Below, one piece after another: positions 21,913-32,665 of a stretch of DNA of 64,000 nt. Position numbers and translations under genes: made by a program. The DNA comes from Rebecca billardiae RCC1528 (taxonomy: Eukaryota; Haptophyta). The first letter of the stretch is position 1; every line of letters begins with the position of its first letter. The stretch is taken from contig OZ251235.1 in assembly GCA_965240325.2 (NCBI GenBank), forward strand, positions 1,116,001 through 1,180,000, in the 5' to 3' direction. Below the pieces are notes generated by a model that was given only the letters and a program-made list of their open reading frames with translations, made no database searches and was not told the DNA's origin.

Positions 21913-22139
21913 CGTCCGCGCGTCGTCGCTCCGTCGTCGTCGTCGTCGTCGTCGTCGTTGGGCGTATCAGGGCGCGGGCGGGCTTTCTGCGGCTCCGCGT
22001 GCTGGCGCCTGGCGGGCGGCCAGTGCATCCGAGGTTCGGACTTTGCTGGGCCTGGTCCGGATTATTTTCATCACGGGCTCGCTCATGAACACCCACGAAC
22101 AGGTACCTGATCCTCAGTCCTCACCGTGCCCACAGGTGG
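21913..22139. promoter_or_regulatory. Divergent spacer: helicase / EsV-1-7 gene
   Basis: This 227-bp head-to-head gap must hold both promoters. A GTC/GAC triplet run lies near 21935-21960. An ATG at 22085 does not join the EsV-1-7 frame through any good short intron. Confidence 0.4.
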
Positions 22140-23834
22140 GTGCGCGACCTCCCTTGGGAGCGCAGCGGAGCCTCATCACTGGCCAGCACGGCCGACCTGA
22201 AGCACCGGAAGTGTGATCACGCCAGCTGCACGAAGCCCAGCTGCACGAAGCGGCCTTTGTTCGGCATGCCCGGCGAGACGCGCGTCAGCCGGTGCGCTAC
22301 GCACAAGCTGGCTGGCATGGTGGATTTGAAGCACCCCAAGTGTGATCACACCGACTGCACCAAGCGGCCTTCGTTCGGCATGCCGGGCGACGCGCGCGCC
22401 AGCCGGTGTACTGCGCACAAGCTGGCTGGCATGGTGGATTTGAAGCACGCCAAGTGTGATCATACCGACTGCACCAAGTGCCCTTCGTTTGGCATGCCGG
22501 GCGACGCGCGCGCCAGCCGGTGTACTGCGCACAAGCTGGCCGGCATGGTCGATTTGAAGCACCCCAAGTGTGATCACACCGACTGCACCAAGCGGCCTTC
22601 GTTCGGCATGCCGGGCGACGCGCGCGCCAGCCGGTGCGCTACGCACAAGCTGGCTGGCATGGTGGATTTGAAGCACCCCAAGTGTGATCACACCGACTGC
22701 ACCAAGCGGCCTTCGTTCGGCATGCCGGGCGACGCGCGCGCCAGCCGGTGTACTGCGCACAAGCTGGCTGGCATGGTGGATTTGAAGAGCGCCAAGTGTG
22801 ATCATACCGACTGCACCAAGTGCCCTTCGTTTGGCATGCCGGGCGACGCGCGCGCCAGCCGGTGCGCTGCGCACAAGCTGGCTGGCATGGTGGATTTGAA
22901 GAGCAGCAAGTGTGATCATACCGGCTGCACCAAGCAGCCTTCGTTCGGCATGCCGGGCGACGCGCGCGCCAGCCGGTGTACTGCGCACAAGCTGGCTGGC
23001 ATGGTGGATTTGAAGCACGCCAACTGTGATCATACCGACTGCACCAAGTGCCCTTCGTTTGGCATGCCGGGCGACGCGCGCGCCAGCCGGTGTACTGCGC
23101 ACAAGCTGGCCGGCATGGTCGATTTGAAGAGCGCCAAGTGTGATCATACCGACTGCACCAAGTGCCCTTCGTTTGGCATGCCGGGCGACGCGCGCGCCAG
23201 CCGGTGTACTGCGCACAAGCTGGCCGGCATGGTGGATTTGAAGCACGCCAACTGTGATCATACCGACTGCACCAAGTGCCCTTCGTTTGGCATGCCGGGC
23301 GACGCGCGCGCCAGCCGGTGTACTGCGCACAAGCTGGCCGGCATGGTCGATTTGAAGAGCGCCAAGTGTGATCACGCCGGCTGCACCACACATCCTTCGT
23401 TCGGCATGCCGGGCGACGCGCGCGTCAGCCGGTGCGTTACGCACAAGCTGGCCGGCATGGTGGATTTGAAGCGCGCCAAGTGTGATCGCAACGACTGCAC
23501 CAAGTGCCCTTCGTTTGGCGTGCCGGGCGACGCGTGCGCCAGCCGGTGCGCTACGCACAAGCTGGCTGGCATGAAGCGCCTCCAGCTGAGTCGTGTGCAC
23601 AAGCGCGGGCTGGAGCAAGACATGAGCACCAACAAATCGAGCGCCGCCAAGCGCCAGCGGAAGCGCACCAGCAGCGCAGCCACTGCCTCGCCTTCGGACA
23701 TAGCAGCGCAGCCGCGGGACTCGCACCTGCTGACGCCGCTGGTCCGAGTGGTTGTGACAGCCCGCGTCGGAACGCCGCCGCCGCATGTACCTGTGGTGAT
23801 GGCCAGACGGGTGACGGCTAAAACACGGAGCTAG
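22140..23834 (+). CDS. EsV-1-7 cysteine-repeat protein, 12 repeats
   Basis: About 560 aa made of twelve tandem units with spacing C-X4-C-X16-C-X2-H-X12 (38 aa, 114 bp), exactly the EsV-1-7 motif of the Ectocarpus IMMEDIATE UPRIGHT family. Units are nearly identical ('CDHTDCTK', 'PSFGMPGDARASRC', 'AHKLAGMVDLK'). The first carries a five-residue insertion and the last two are the most divergent. A basic tail ('AAKRQRKR') may act as a nuclear localisation signal. Four Cys/His per unit suggests metal binding. Family members include a developmental regulator in brown algae, but the molecular role is unknown. The open frame begins after a stop at 22086 with no early ATG, so the true start lies in an unseen 5' exon or at a later internal Met; 22140 is only the frame limit. 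Confidence 0.85.
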   Translation: MRDLPWERSGASSLASTADLKHRKCDHASCTKPSCTKRPLFGMPGETRVSRCATHKLAGMVDLKHPKCDHTDCTKRPSFGMPGDARASRCTAHKLAGMVDLKHAKCDHTDCTKCPSFGMPGDARASRCTAHKLAGMVDLKHPKCDHTDCTKRPSFGMPGDARASRCATHKLAGMVDLKHPKCDHTDCTKRPSFGMPGDARASRCTAHKLAGMVDLKSAKCDHTDCTKCPSFGMPGDARASRCAAHKLAGMVDLKSSKCDHTGCTKQPSFGMPGDARASRCTAHKLAGMVDLKHANCDHTDCTKCPSFGMPGDARASRCTAHKLAGMVDLKSAKCDHTDCTKCPSFGMPGDARASRCTAHKLAGMVDLKHANCDHTDCTKCPSFGMPGDARASRCTAHKLAGMVDLKSAKCDHAGCTTHPSFGMPGDARVSRCVTHKLAGMVDLKRAKCDRNDCTKCPSFGVPGDACASRCATHKLAGMKRLQLSRVHKRGLEQDMSTNKSSAAKRQRKRTSSAATASPSDIAAQPRDSHLLTPLVRVVVTARVGTPPPHVPVVMARRVTAKTRS

Positions 23835-23904
23835 GCTCTGAGCTGTCAGCTAGGCTTCTTTCTGATGCCTGCTAGAATCCGTAGCAGCGCTGCAGCGCTC
23901 CGCC

Positions 23905-24527
<623 letters not shown>

Positions 24528-27232
24528 TCAGCGCCTGCTCGGCGAGTACCCGCCTCCGGAGCGCGAGTACCACTGCACGCCCGCGCCCGCGCGGTGCGCC
24601 GCGCGCTCGCCGCCCCCGCCATACCCATGGCCGTTGAGTTCGTCGTCGTACGCACCGCCGCCCTCGTCGCCATACGCGCCTCCGCCGTCGTCGGCGTAGC
24701 CGACGGGCTGCTGCTCCTCCCCCGGCAGGTCCATCTCGGCCGCCAGGTCCTCCGGCTGCAGCCCGTACGTGTCGAGCACGTTCGACTCGTGCCGCTCCGC
24801 CCACATGTCCGCCGCCTCCTGCGACGCGTGCTGCAGCTCGTCCGCGGACACGCCCGCGCGCAGCAGGAGCTCCTCGCGCTGCTCCGCGTCCAGCCGGCCC
24901 TCCTCCACAAAGCGCTTCACCGGGATGCGCCTGCGCCGTGCCGGGCGCGCGCGCGGGGCGAGCCAGCGTGCACGCGCCGCAGGAGGTGAGCGGTCGCGCG
25001 CGACGGCCGCGGTCGCGCGCGCGGGCAGTCAGTCGCGCGGTGGCGCGAGCATGAGTGAGTGCGTGCGCGCACCTGTGCCGCCTCGCGAGCTCCCAGTCCG
25101 CCATCCTGACCGACGACTCACGGACCAGCGTGTCGGTGAGCGTGAGCGGCGCGCCGCCGTCGCCGGGCACGCCGTCGCCCTCGACGCCGCGCTCGAACTC
25201 GCGCACGTGCACCATCGCAAAGCGCAGGCGGGGCTTGGCCGCGCCCGTGCGCGGCCGCGCGGCCAGCCCCACCCGGCCGGGTGTGCTGGCTCGGCTCGGC
25301 CGCCGTCGGAGCACGCTGCGACCGGGCGGGAGCGTGCGGTGCCGGGGGACCGAGCTCGCGCGCGGCGCGTCGAGCGGGCCGCCGCCGCCGAGCGCCCCGC
25401 TGTCCAGCGACCTCGACGTCGCTGCGCCGTCGTCGCTTGCGTAGCCGCCGTATGCGGGCGCGGGCGAGTGAGTCCGCGCGCTCTGAGCGCCCCAACCGCT
25501 GTCAGCGCTCGCGCGCGCGCGCGCGCCGGGCGCTCCGAAGGGCGAGGGCGGGCGGCGCGGCGGCAGGCTTGGGCGGAGGGCGTTGTCGCGCTCCGGCGGC
25601 GGCGCGGGCGGCGCGTGCTGCTGCTCGTCCGTGCGCGAGACCAGCGGCGCCGCGCCGAACTCGAGCGAGTCGCGCGCCCGCAGCGCGACGCCACCCGCGG
25701 GCTCTGCTCCGCCCCTCGAGGGCACAGACTGCGCGCGCGCGCGGCCCGCCGAGCCGTACGCGCCGCCCGTGCGCGCGCCCGCCGAGGAGCCCGCGCTCGG
25801 CCCGCTCGCGCTGTATGCGCGCGCGGCCGCGAGCGCCGAGGCCTTCACCGAGGGCGAGGTCACCGCCGAGCGCATGCTCGGCGCCGAGCGTGGCCGCGAC
25901 GCCTGTCCCCACATGGGCGCGCGGCGGCGCGGGCGGCGCGGGCGCGGCGCGTGGCGCGTGAGCGCTGTGGGCACGGGGGCGGGCGGCCGCGGCGTGGCGC
26001 GCGACGAGCGAGGCGCGCACCGACGGCGGTCTTGACAACGAGGGGCTCGACAGCCGCTCGAACGCGCTTGGCGCTCTGTGCTCCTCACGCTCCGCTGCGG
26101 CCACGGCCGCGCCGCCGTCGGCGCCGCCCGGCGCGCCCGGCGTGTGCAGCTGCAAGCCGAGGAGCTCGGCGCAGAAGTCGTGGCCGTCGAAGCCGCCGAA
26201 GATGAGGACGGTGGGCCCGGGCGGCTCGTCGTCCGACGCCGCGCCCCACGCCTCCGTCGCCGCGTCGCCCGTCGTCAGCGCCACCACGGAGTGGTTGGAG
26301 CGCGCGCGCGGCAGGTCATCGCCGCGTCGCCACGTAGCGCGAGAGAGGTCTACGTCGATCGCGGCGTGGAGCGCGGTGGTGCCGTCGGCGCCGAAGCCGC
26401 CGAAGACGAGGAGCCGCCCGCCGGGCAGCGGCGCGAGGTGGTGGTACGCGAGCGCGGGGAACGGCGAGCCCGCCGCCGACCACGCGAGCCTCGTCCACCG
26501 TCCCGCGGTCGTGTGCAGCGTGTATGCGTCGTTCAAATATTCGTACCCGTTCCGCCCGCCGACGACGAGCATGGCGCGCTGCACGGTGGCGGAGGCGTGG
26601 AAGGCGCGCGGCGGCGGGGGCGAGCCGTCCACCCGCCCCGCCGGCGCCCAGCGCATCGTGTCCGCGTCGAAGTGCCACAGGTCGTTGAGCGCGCCGCGCG
26701 TGTTCGAGCCGCCAAACATCACAAACGTCGCGTGCGAGCTGGGCACGCGCTCGAGCGAGTGGCCGCAGCGCGGCGTGGGCAGCATCGGCGCGGCGCCGCC
26801 GGTGGACGGGTTCGCCGCCATCGACGAGCACAGCGTCGCGCCGCCGCCGCCCGCGCCGTGCGCCCACTGGAAGCGCAGGATATAGCTGTCGTTGTACCAG
26901 CGGTACTCGTTGTCGTCCGCGCCGCCAAACAGGATGGCGGCGGTGTCGGAGAGGCGGACGAGCGCGTGGCCAAAGCGCGCGGCGGGCACATCTCCCGACG
27001 GGTGCACGCGCTCCCAGCGCCACGGCCGCGCGCGCCCGCTCCCCAGCGCGCTGAGCACGTACATGTCTTCGAGCGGCCCGTGCGCAGAGTTGCCGCCATG
27101 CACGACCACATGGCGGCCGAGGGCGACGCAGCAGTGGTCGGCGCGCGGCGGCGGCGGCGCGCCGACGGCGTTCGGCTCGAAGAAGCGCCCCTGGCGCGGC
27201 TTGGGCGACTGCGGCCGGTCGAATCTGCTCAT
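24528..27232 (-). CDS. Kelch-repeat protein with C-terminal conserved extension
   Basis: Three exons (27232-26021, 25902-25073, 24930-24528; 118- and 142-bp introns with GTGCGC donors), about 814 aa. Residues about 25-360 form Kelch beta-propeller blades with repeated 'GGxxxxxxxxDxxxL' (for example 'FGGSNTRGALNDLWHFDADTMRW', quoted in part: GGSNTRGALNDLW), so it is probably a protein-interaction scaffold. A Ser/Ala/Arg-rich linker follows. Near the end lies 'LRFAMVHVREFERGVEGD', which resembles a short motif (xFxxVxVRxYxRxxGDNP) that I recall from many proteins of chromalveolate algae. The last exon encodes a helical segment ('VKRFVEEGRLDAEQREELLL') and an acidic Gly/Tyr-rich tail. No catalytic domain is visible. 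The start was chosen at the first Met before the first blade. Confidence 0.75.
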
Positions 27233-27461
27233 GCCGCCCGGCAAGCCCGCGCAAGCGCGAGGGGGCGCGTTTGTGCGAGCGCCCTCGCTGCAGCCCTTTG
27301 AGTGCAGGCAAATAGCCGTTTCAGAGCTGAGAAAGTCAAAAGAATGCGAAAGCGCGTTGGCGGTTTTCTCCTTACCGTAATCCCTGCCCGAGATCGTATC
27401 TCGTTCTGGCGGAGCTCGCCGTCTTTGCACGTCCAGCCATCGCGTCATTATCTCCGCCGCC
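27233..27461. promoter_or_regulatory. Divergent spacer: Kelch / TPM genes
   Basis: A 229-bp head-to-head gap, lower in GC than the flanking exons, that must contain both promoters. No TATA box or known motif is obvious. Confidence 0.4.
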
Positions 27462-28115
27462 ATGCCGAAGGCGCTGGCGATGCTCAGCGCGCTCGCCGCC
27501 TCGGTTGGCGTGGCTTCGGCCGTGCGCGTCGTGAGAGATCCGGTGACACCAATCGGCCGCCGCACCGCCCTGGCCAGCGCCGCGTCCGCGGGCTGCGCGC
27601 TCGCACTCGGCTCGACCCCGCGCGCGGCGCTCGCCCGGCCCGAGGGCGTCAACAAGCCGGAGCTGCTGCCAAAAGAGAAAGTGAACGTGATCGACCTGGA
27701 GAACTGGCTGACGAAGGCGGAGCGCAGTCGCCTCGAGAAGATCATCGCCTCGCTCGAGAAGGAGACGCAGTTCAAGCTGCGCGTGCTCACGCAGCAGTAC
27801 CCGCGCACGCCGGGCCTTGCGGTGAAGGACTACTGGGCGGTGGATGACTCGACGATCGTGCTGGTTGGCGACCTGGGGGTGAACGGCAAGATGCGCGCGA
27901 ACATCCTCAACTTCAACGTGGGCGCCGGCATCCCGCTGCCCAACGTCTTCTGGTCGCGGCTGCAGTCCAAGTACGGCAACACCTTCTATGTGAAGGACGA
28001 GGGGAAGGACAGCGCAGTGCTGCGCGCGGTGGAGGCGATCTCCGACTGCCTGCGCCGCGGCGAGCCGTACTGCAGCTCGCCGCCCAACACGGCGGGCGAG
28101 ACGCTGACGCTCTGA
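27462..28115 (+). CDS. Thylakoid-lumen TPM-domain protein (TLP18.3/Psb32-like)
   Basis: Intronless, 217 aa. The N-terminus is tripartite: a hydrophobic signal ('MLSALAASVGVASA'), a short transit stretch, then 'GRRTALASAASAGCALAL' ending in 'ALA', which looks like a twin-arginine thylakoid signal. This is the layout expected for lumen proteins of complex plastids. The mature part matches the TPM family of PSII repair factors: 'VIDLENWLTKAERSRLEKII', 'LEKETQFKLRVLTQQYP', 'TPGLAVKDYW', 'DDSTIVLVGD' and 'NILNFNVG'. Plant TLP18.3 is a lumenal phosphatase-like protein that assists photosystem II repair; that role is inferred here. Confidence 0.85.
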   Translation: MPKALAMLSALAASVGVASAVRVVRDPVTPIGRRTALASAASAGCALALGSTPRAALARPEGVNKPELLPKEKVNVIDLENWLTKAERSRLEKIIASLEKETQFKLRVLTQQYPRTPGLAVKDYWAVDDSTIVLVGDLGVNGKMRANILNFNVGAGIPLPNVFWSRLQSKYGNTFYVKDEGKDSAVLRAVEAISDCLRRGEPYCSSPPNTAGETLTL

Positions 28116-28437
28116 GGTCGCGCTGGTCGTCGCAATCGAGGCGCTAGGTAGGACTTCCGGACCTGACCAGGGTCGGTAGTTGGACGTGCCAGGACACGGT
28201 GACGGTGTCGGTGGGTCCACACTCCACATCTCACTCAAAGCAAAAGGTCTCTGTGCAGAGTCGTGACCAATCGAACGGAAGGTGTGACAAGTGACAACTT
28301 TTTCTTTTTCTCAACGAAATAATGGCTGGAAGGCCGTGGCCGCCCGGCGTCGGCAAACCTACTGCTGCGTGTCTGCAGGCGCCCGAGGGCAAGCCAGGCA
28401 GGCGCGTCTCGCCTTCTCCGCACGCGAAGTGAGCAGC

Positions 28438-29781
28438 ATGCAGTCACTCGCGGACCGATTCTTCCTCGCCGTGATGGGCCAGGAGTGGATCGTCGTGAAG
28501 CACCAGCTGCAGGCCATCGCGAGCAATCTGCTGTCATGGTTTCTCGTGCTCGTGCGCGTGCGGCGGCCGGCGCTGCGCATGCCGTCCCACGGCATGCCGC
28601 AGTCGTCGGCCCGAGCGGTGCAGATCTTGTCCCCTGGCGGCTTCGAGCGGTTCACACTGGCCAACCTGGACGATGCTGACTCGCAGGGGCGGGTACTCGC
28701 CACCGTCGGCTACAACGTGCGCACCGGCGTTGACCGCGTGCCCGGATGCGCGTCGCTCGTGCGGCTCTCGCTCTCGACGGGCGTGGGCTTGCCCGACGAC
28801 TGCGCGCTCGTGCGCACGCACGCTTTCTCGGTGAACTATGCCGACGTGACGATCCGATGGGGCCTCTACGAGAGCGCCATCCGCTACGTGGGCTACCCGA
28901 TTGTCCCCGGCTTCGACTTCTCGGGCACGGTCGAGATGGCAGGCAAGCGCTGCCGTGTGCGCCGCGGCGACCGCGTCTCGGGCGTCACGTTCTTCGGCGC
29001 GTACTCGGAGCGGCTGCTCGTGCCCGACCGGCAGCTCCGAGCGTCGCCGCCGAGCCTCTCCGCGCTCGAGGCGGCGGCGCTGCCCTCCGTCGCGGGCACG
29101 GCGCTGCACGCGCTCGCCCTCGCCGGCTTCTGGCCGCGGCAGCCGCTCACGCGGCCGAGGGCGGTGCTGGTGCACAGCGCGGCGGGCGGCGTGGGCTCGA
29201 TGCTGGTGCAGATGGCGCGCCAGCTCGGCTGCGAGCCGATCGTCGCGGTCGTCGGCGCGCCGCACAAGGCGGAGACGTGCCGCTCGCTCGGCGCCCACGT
29301 CGTGATTGACAAGTCGACGCAGGACCTGTGGGCCGCCGCGCGAGAGGCCGCGCCGGCCGGCTTTGCGGCGGTCTTTGACGCGAACGGCGTGGCCACGCTC
29401 GCCGATTCGTACGCGCACCTCACGCGCACGGGCACGCTTGTGTGCTACGGCTTCCACTCGAACCTGCCATCCTCGGCGATGCTCAACCCGCTCGCGTGGG
29501 CGCGCATGGCGTTCTCACTCGCGCGCATGCCCAAGTTCGATGCGCTCGACCTGGTGCTCAACTCGCGCACGATCGCCGGCTTCAACCTGTCCTTCTTCGC
29601 TGACGAGCTCGAGCTGGTCGATGCGTACATGGAGCAGATCCACACCTGGGTGCGCGAGGGCAAGCTGCAGATCGCGCGGGTGACGCAGTTCGACCTGAGC
29701 GAGCTGCCGCGGGCGCACGACCTCATCCAGTCCGGCCAGAGCGTCGGCAAGATTGTGTGCACGACCGCGTCGGCCTCGTGA
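28438..29781 (+). CDS. VAT1-like quinone oxidoreductase (MDR superfamily)
   Basis: A single exon, 447 aa from this ATG. After about 55 N-terminal residues with a hydrophobic stretch comes a zinc-free medium-chain dehydrogenase: a GroES-like part with 'ALVRTHAFSVNYADVTIRWG' and 'GYPIVPGFDFSGTVE', then a Rossmann fold with 'VLVHSAAGGVGSMLVQMARQ' and 'GAHVVIDKSTQDL'. Zinc-ligand residues of alcohol dehydrogenases are absent. 'NYADVTIRWGLY' and the long C-terminal lid resemble VAT-1/zeta-crystallin-type NADPH oxidoreductases. The substrate is unknown. It lies tandem to the TPM gene, 322 bp downstream. Confidence 0.8.
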   Translation: MQSLADRFFLAVMGQEWIVVKHQLQAIASNLLSWFLVLVRVRRPALRMPSHGMPQSSARAVQILSPGGFERFTLANLDDADSQGRVLATVGYNVRTGVDRVPGCASLVRLSLSTGVGLPDDCALVRTHAFSVNYADVTIRWGLYESAIRYVGYPIVPGFDFSGTVEMAGKRCRVRRGDRVSGVTFFGAYSERLLVPDRQLRASPPSLSALEAAALPSVAGTALHALALAGFWPRQPLTRPRAVLVHSAAGGVGSMLVQMARQLGCEPIVAVVGAPHKAETCRSLGAHVVIDKSTQDLWAAAREAAPAGFAAVFDANGVATLADSYAHLTRTGTLVCYGFHSNLPSSAMLNPLAWARMAFSLARMPKFDALDLVLNSRTIAGFNLSFFADELELVDAYMEQIHTWVREGKLQIARVTQFDLSELPRAHDLIQSGQSVGKIVCTTASAS

Positions 29782-30741
29782 GTCGCCGGCATGATCAGCA
29801 AAACACATCGCGGCGGCAGGCTATCGCGCTGTCGCCTGTCGGACCGCCTGCGCCGCGTGACGAGCCTGCGGTTCAAGCTCCGCGCGACCACAATGGTGGT
29901 CCGGGGCCACAGTGGATCTTGTCACACGGTCTCGCCCGGTGACGGGGCGACTCCCGGGCCCCGTGAAGCGAGCGTTATTGCTGCACGCTTCGTCGGCGGC
30001 CGGCCGTGCAGTGGGCAGCTTATGCGCTTACCGTTGACTAGGGCTCTGCTGTGACGAACTTCGGAGTTGGCAGCACTACTAACTACGGGCCAGCGCAGCT
30101 GTGAAGTGTGATGCTGCCACTAGGCGGACTAGCCTTGCACGGTCAGTCGGCGGTCGACTACGGGCCTCACGTCATCTCAACTGTCTACGTTACCGTCTAC
30201 ATACGACATATTACATATGCCGACGCAGCTCAGGCAATCAGCGACAGCTCCTGCGGCCCGCTGCCGAGTGCGGGCCCGGCCCGCTGGCCGCCGCCGTGCC
30301 GCGGTTCCGCGGTTTGGACTACGGAGTACGGCGACCCCCAGGCTTCGGAGGCCCTACTCGGAGTCATCATGAATCGGGGCGGCTTTGAAGATCTGTCTCG
30401 GTGAACTCATTCATCATGCGGGCCGCTGACGTCAGCAGTAGCTACATTATGGGGACTCAACCGAAGCCTTATAGCAGGAGCCGGCGGCGGTCGACGCGAG
30501 TATTGAGACATCGTCAGAGCAATCCGGCTCCGCGCGGTCCCGGTCTGACCCGGAGATGAGTCTGACGGCGACACCTTACGTGCCCGACGTGCGGCCAACC
30601 TCTACTAGTATAGAGTATATATATCTAGTGTGCAGCAATAGCAGTTTTTTTACGTCGAAGCGTAATAAGGTAAAGTCGTATGAGTAGCTAGCTTTTGGAC
30701 TCAGCGGGAGCGGGCTTGGCGTGGACAGTGTGGACCTTGGA

Positions 30742-30842
30742 CTTCGGTCTCGGACCGCGCGGGCGTGATGACATCACTGATGACCGTCGGATCGTCGGTC
30801 CGTCGGACTGACGGTCGGTCGCGGACTACTCCGAGACCGAAG
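30742..30842. repeat. Inverted repeat with 13-bp arms
   Basis: 'cttcggtctcgga' (30742-30754) is mirrored as 'tccgagaccgaag' (30830-30842). The loop is rich in 'gtcggtc'-type repeats that could pair further. It could be a small non-coding RNA or a decayed element; there is no other evidence. Confidence 0.5.
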
Positions 30843-31270
30843 GCTCGGAGGCGCGGCCAGCAGCGCGCAGATATCGATCAGTATTGTCACTCGGAGTCGT
30901 CCAGATGTCAGATTGTGAGATGCTGATGTCTCCGCATCGGGCCATCGGCGACAGAACTTTGGCAGGCAGATATCGTCCTATATAGCAACTGCCGGACCGT
31001 ATAGTGCCTATAGTTTAATGCCCGCCCTTATGATCATCGGGCTTATATGAGTTATGGCCGCGGACAGATGATGCTGATGAGTGATCTTATTAAAGAATAA
31101 AGACTAAAGTGTCCGAGATGTGAATGTCTGTCAGATCACTGATCAGCCAAGTGACACTATAGTGTCAGTGACTGTCTGAGATGCCGCGGTAACCGGATCA
31201 TTCCGCCGGATCACATCCGTGACGACGAGTATATTATAGCGCAGGCATCATCACAGTGCAGTCCCAGCAA

Positions 31271-31320
31271 AGGACCATCAAATAGGGACCATCAAAGGTA
31301 TTTGACGGTCCTTTGGTCCC
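31271..31320. repeat. Interlaced hairpin
   Basis: 'aggaccatcaaa' and 'gggacc' pair with 'tttgacggtcct' and 'ggtccc' within 50 bp, giving alternative stems. The 'ggaccatcaaa' block is also directly repeated. Confidence 0.55.
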
Positions 31321-31741
31321 AGTTTGGCTGTTTGCGCAGAACCGGATCAGCTTAGCTGAGCTTGACACGTTGCCTCTGAGAGCGATGGTGCGGTTGACTG
31401 CACGACGGCCTCGCCAGTGCTGACCGCAGCAGCAGGCGCGCGGCTTAGACCCGTGTGCGCCATCGGCCTCGCACGTCGGCTGGAGCCAGGAGGCAGGCTC
31501 AGTCGAGAGGCAGGCCCTGCAGGCTGCCCTCAGGCTGCAGGCTGCAATAGATAGGCACGCGTGCGTGCGGTGCGGTACGGGGGCACGCGCGTGCGACAGG
31601 CAGCGCGGCAATGCGCATCATCGGTTGCTCGCCGACAGCGGCGCCCTCGAGTGCGCGGCGCGCGCGGCAGGCCGCAGTGCACGGCGGTGGCGCGCGTGCG
31701 CACTGGGGCGGAGCCGCCCGCGTCGCCGTGCCCTGCAGCGC

Positions 31742-32665
31742 TTACTGCAGGATCGGCGAGATGGGGCCGTAGAAGAGCACGAGCCACGCCAGCGGCAAGA
31801 ACGGGAGGGCCTGCAGCCATGGCCGCTTGTTCACCTGCTCCTTCGCCCAGCCGGAGAGCGTCTTGACCTTCTCCTTCTCCCATTTGCTCGCCTCGTTGCC
31901 GGTGGCCTCCCACTTCTTCTGCGCCGTCTTGAGGGGCGGCTCGGCCACGCTCTTGCCCAGCTGCCACAGCTTGGAGGGCACGGCTTTGAGCAGGTCCCAC
32001 GCCTCCTTGCGGAAGCTGTACGCGATGGTCGCCAGCACGATGACCTCGACGGCGATGATGAACGCCTCCTCCCTGGACGCGAAGATCCGCACGCACTGCT
32101 CGCGGTTCGAGCGCCAGAAGCCAACGTCCTGCGCGCCCGTGAGCTGCGCGCAGATGTGCGCGAGCGACTGGCCCTCCCAGAAGCCGAACGTGCCGATGTG
32201 CGTTCTAAACGACGGGCCGGTACGATAGAGCTTGCGCAGCACGGAGCGCAGCAGGAAGAAGCGCCCGACGAAGAGCACGACCAGCGCGAGGAAGGCCATG
32301 GCCCACCACGGAGCGCCGTCGCTCTTCGGCTTGGGCGGCGAGACGGAGAGGATGAGCTCGACCGACTCGTTCTCGGAGGTGACTGCGGGCATGCGCGCGA
32401 GCACGTCGATCGGGACAAGCTCAGTGTACTCCGCGTCGTCCGCGCCAGTGTGCTTGAGCTGCACGCCAATCAGCTCGTACTCCTTGTACTCCTTGTCGTA
32501 CTTCTTGAGCTCGTCCTTGAAGACGTGCTTGAGCGCGGCCTTGAGCGCGCCCGCGTCCATGCCCGGCGCCACGGCGAGGTGCTTTGGCTTCCCCTTCTCC
32601 AGGAAGACCTTCACCGTGGGTGGCAGGTCCTTCTTGTCCTTCGCGCCACGAGTCGTCGGCGGCAT
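31742..32665 (-). CDS. Membrane protein of unknown function
   Basis: Intronless, 307 aa from the Met preceding 'PPTTRGAKDKK'. Residues about 16-110 form a soluble alpha/beta region ('TVKVFLEKGKPKHLAVAPG' to 'ESVELILSV') that could be a ubiquitin-like or beta-grasp fold. Next come a membrane helix ('WWAMAFLALVVLFVGRFFLL'), a second hydrophobic segment ('AFIIAVEVIVLATIAYSF'), an amphipathic Lys/Trp-rich stretch and a third hydrophobic segment near the C-terminus. I do not recognise the family. It is head-to-head with the MIC19-like gene. Confidence 0.65.
   Translation of the reverse strand: MPPTTRGAKDKKDLPPTVKVFLEKGKPKHLAVAPGMDAGALKAALKHVFKDELKKYDKEYKEYELIGVQLKHTGADDAEYTELVPIDVLARMPAVTSENESVELILSVSPPKPKSDGAPWWAMAFLALVVLFVGRFFLLRSVLRKLYRTGPSFRTHIGTFGFWEGQSLAHICAQLTGAQDVGFWRSNREQCVRIFASREEAFIIAVEVIVLATIAYSFRKEAWDLLKAVPSKLWQLGKSVAEPPLKTAQKKWEATGNEASKWEKEKVKTLSGWAKEQVNKRPWLQALPFLPLAWLVLFYGPISPILQ

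Larger units (their letters stand above)
29782..31741. other. Long intergenic region with small inverted repeats
   Basis: Nearly 2 kb of lower-GC sequence with stops in all frames and no gene. It contains at least two hairpin-forming segments (30742-30842 and 31271-31320, listed separately). I found no tRNA or snRNA signature on either strand. Confidence 0.5.

Noticed and set aside
22085-22139. ATG at 22085 plus a tiny GT..AG intron as the start of the EsV-1-7 gene
   Set aside because: The splice would leave the wrong phase and the intron would be implausibly short.
22316-23570. Regular 114-bp spacing considered as a CRISPR-like or satellite array
   Set aside because: The whole unit is conserved without unique spacers, and the frame encodes a regular Cys/His motif, so it is a protein repeat.
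22140-23834. EsV-1-7 gene taken as evidence of an integrated giant virus
   Set aside because: The motif family is named after a viral gene but is common in algal genomes; no other viral gene is present in the window.
29782-31741. Search for tRNA genes in the long intergenic region
   Set aside because: No T-loop/B-box with a matching acceptor stem was found on either strand.
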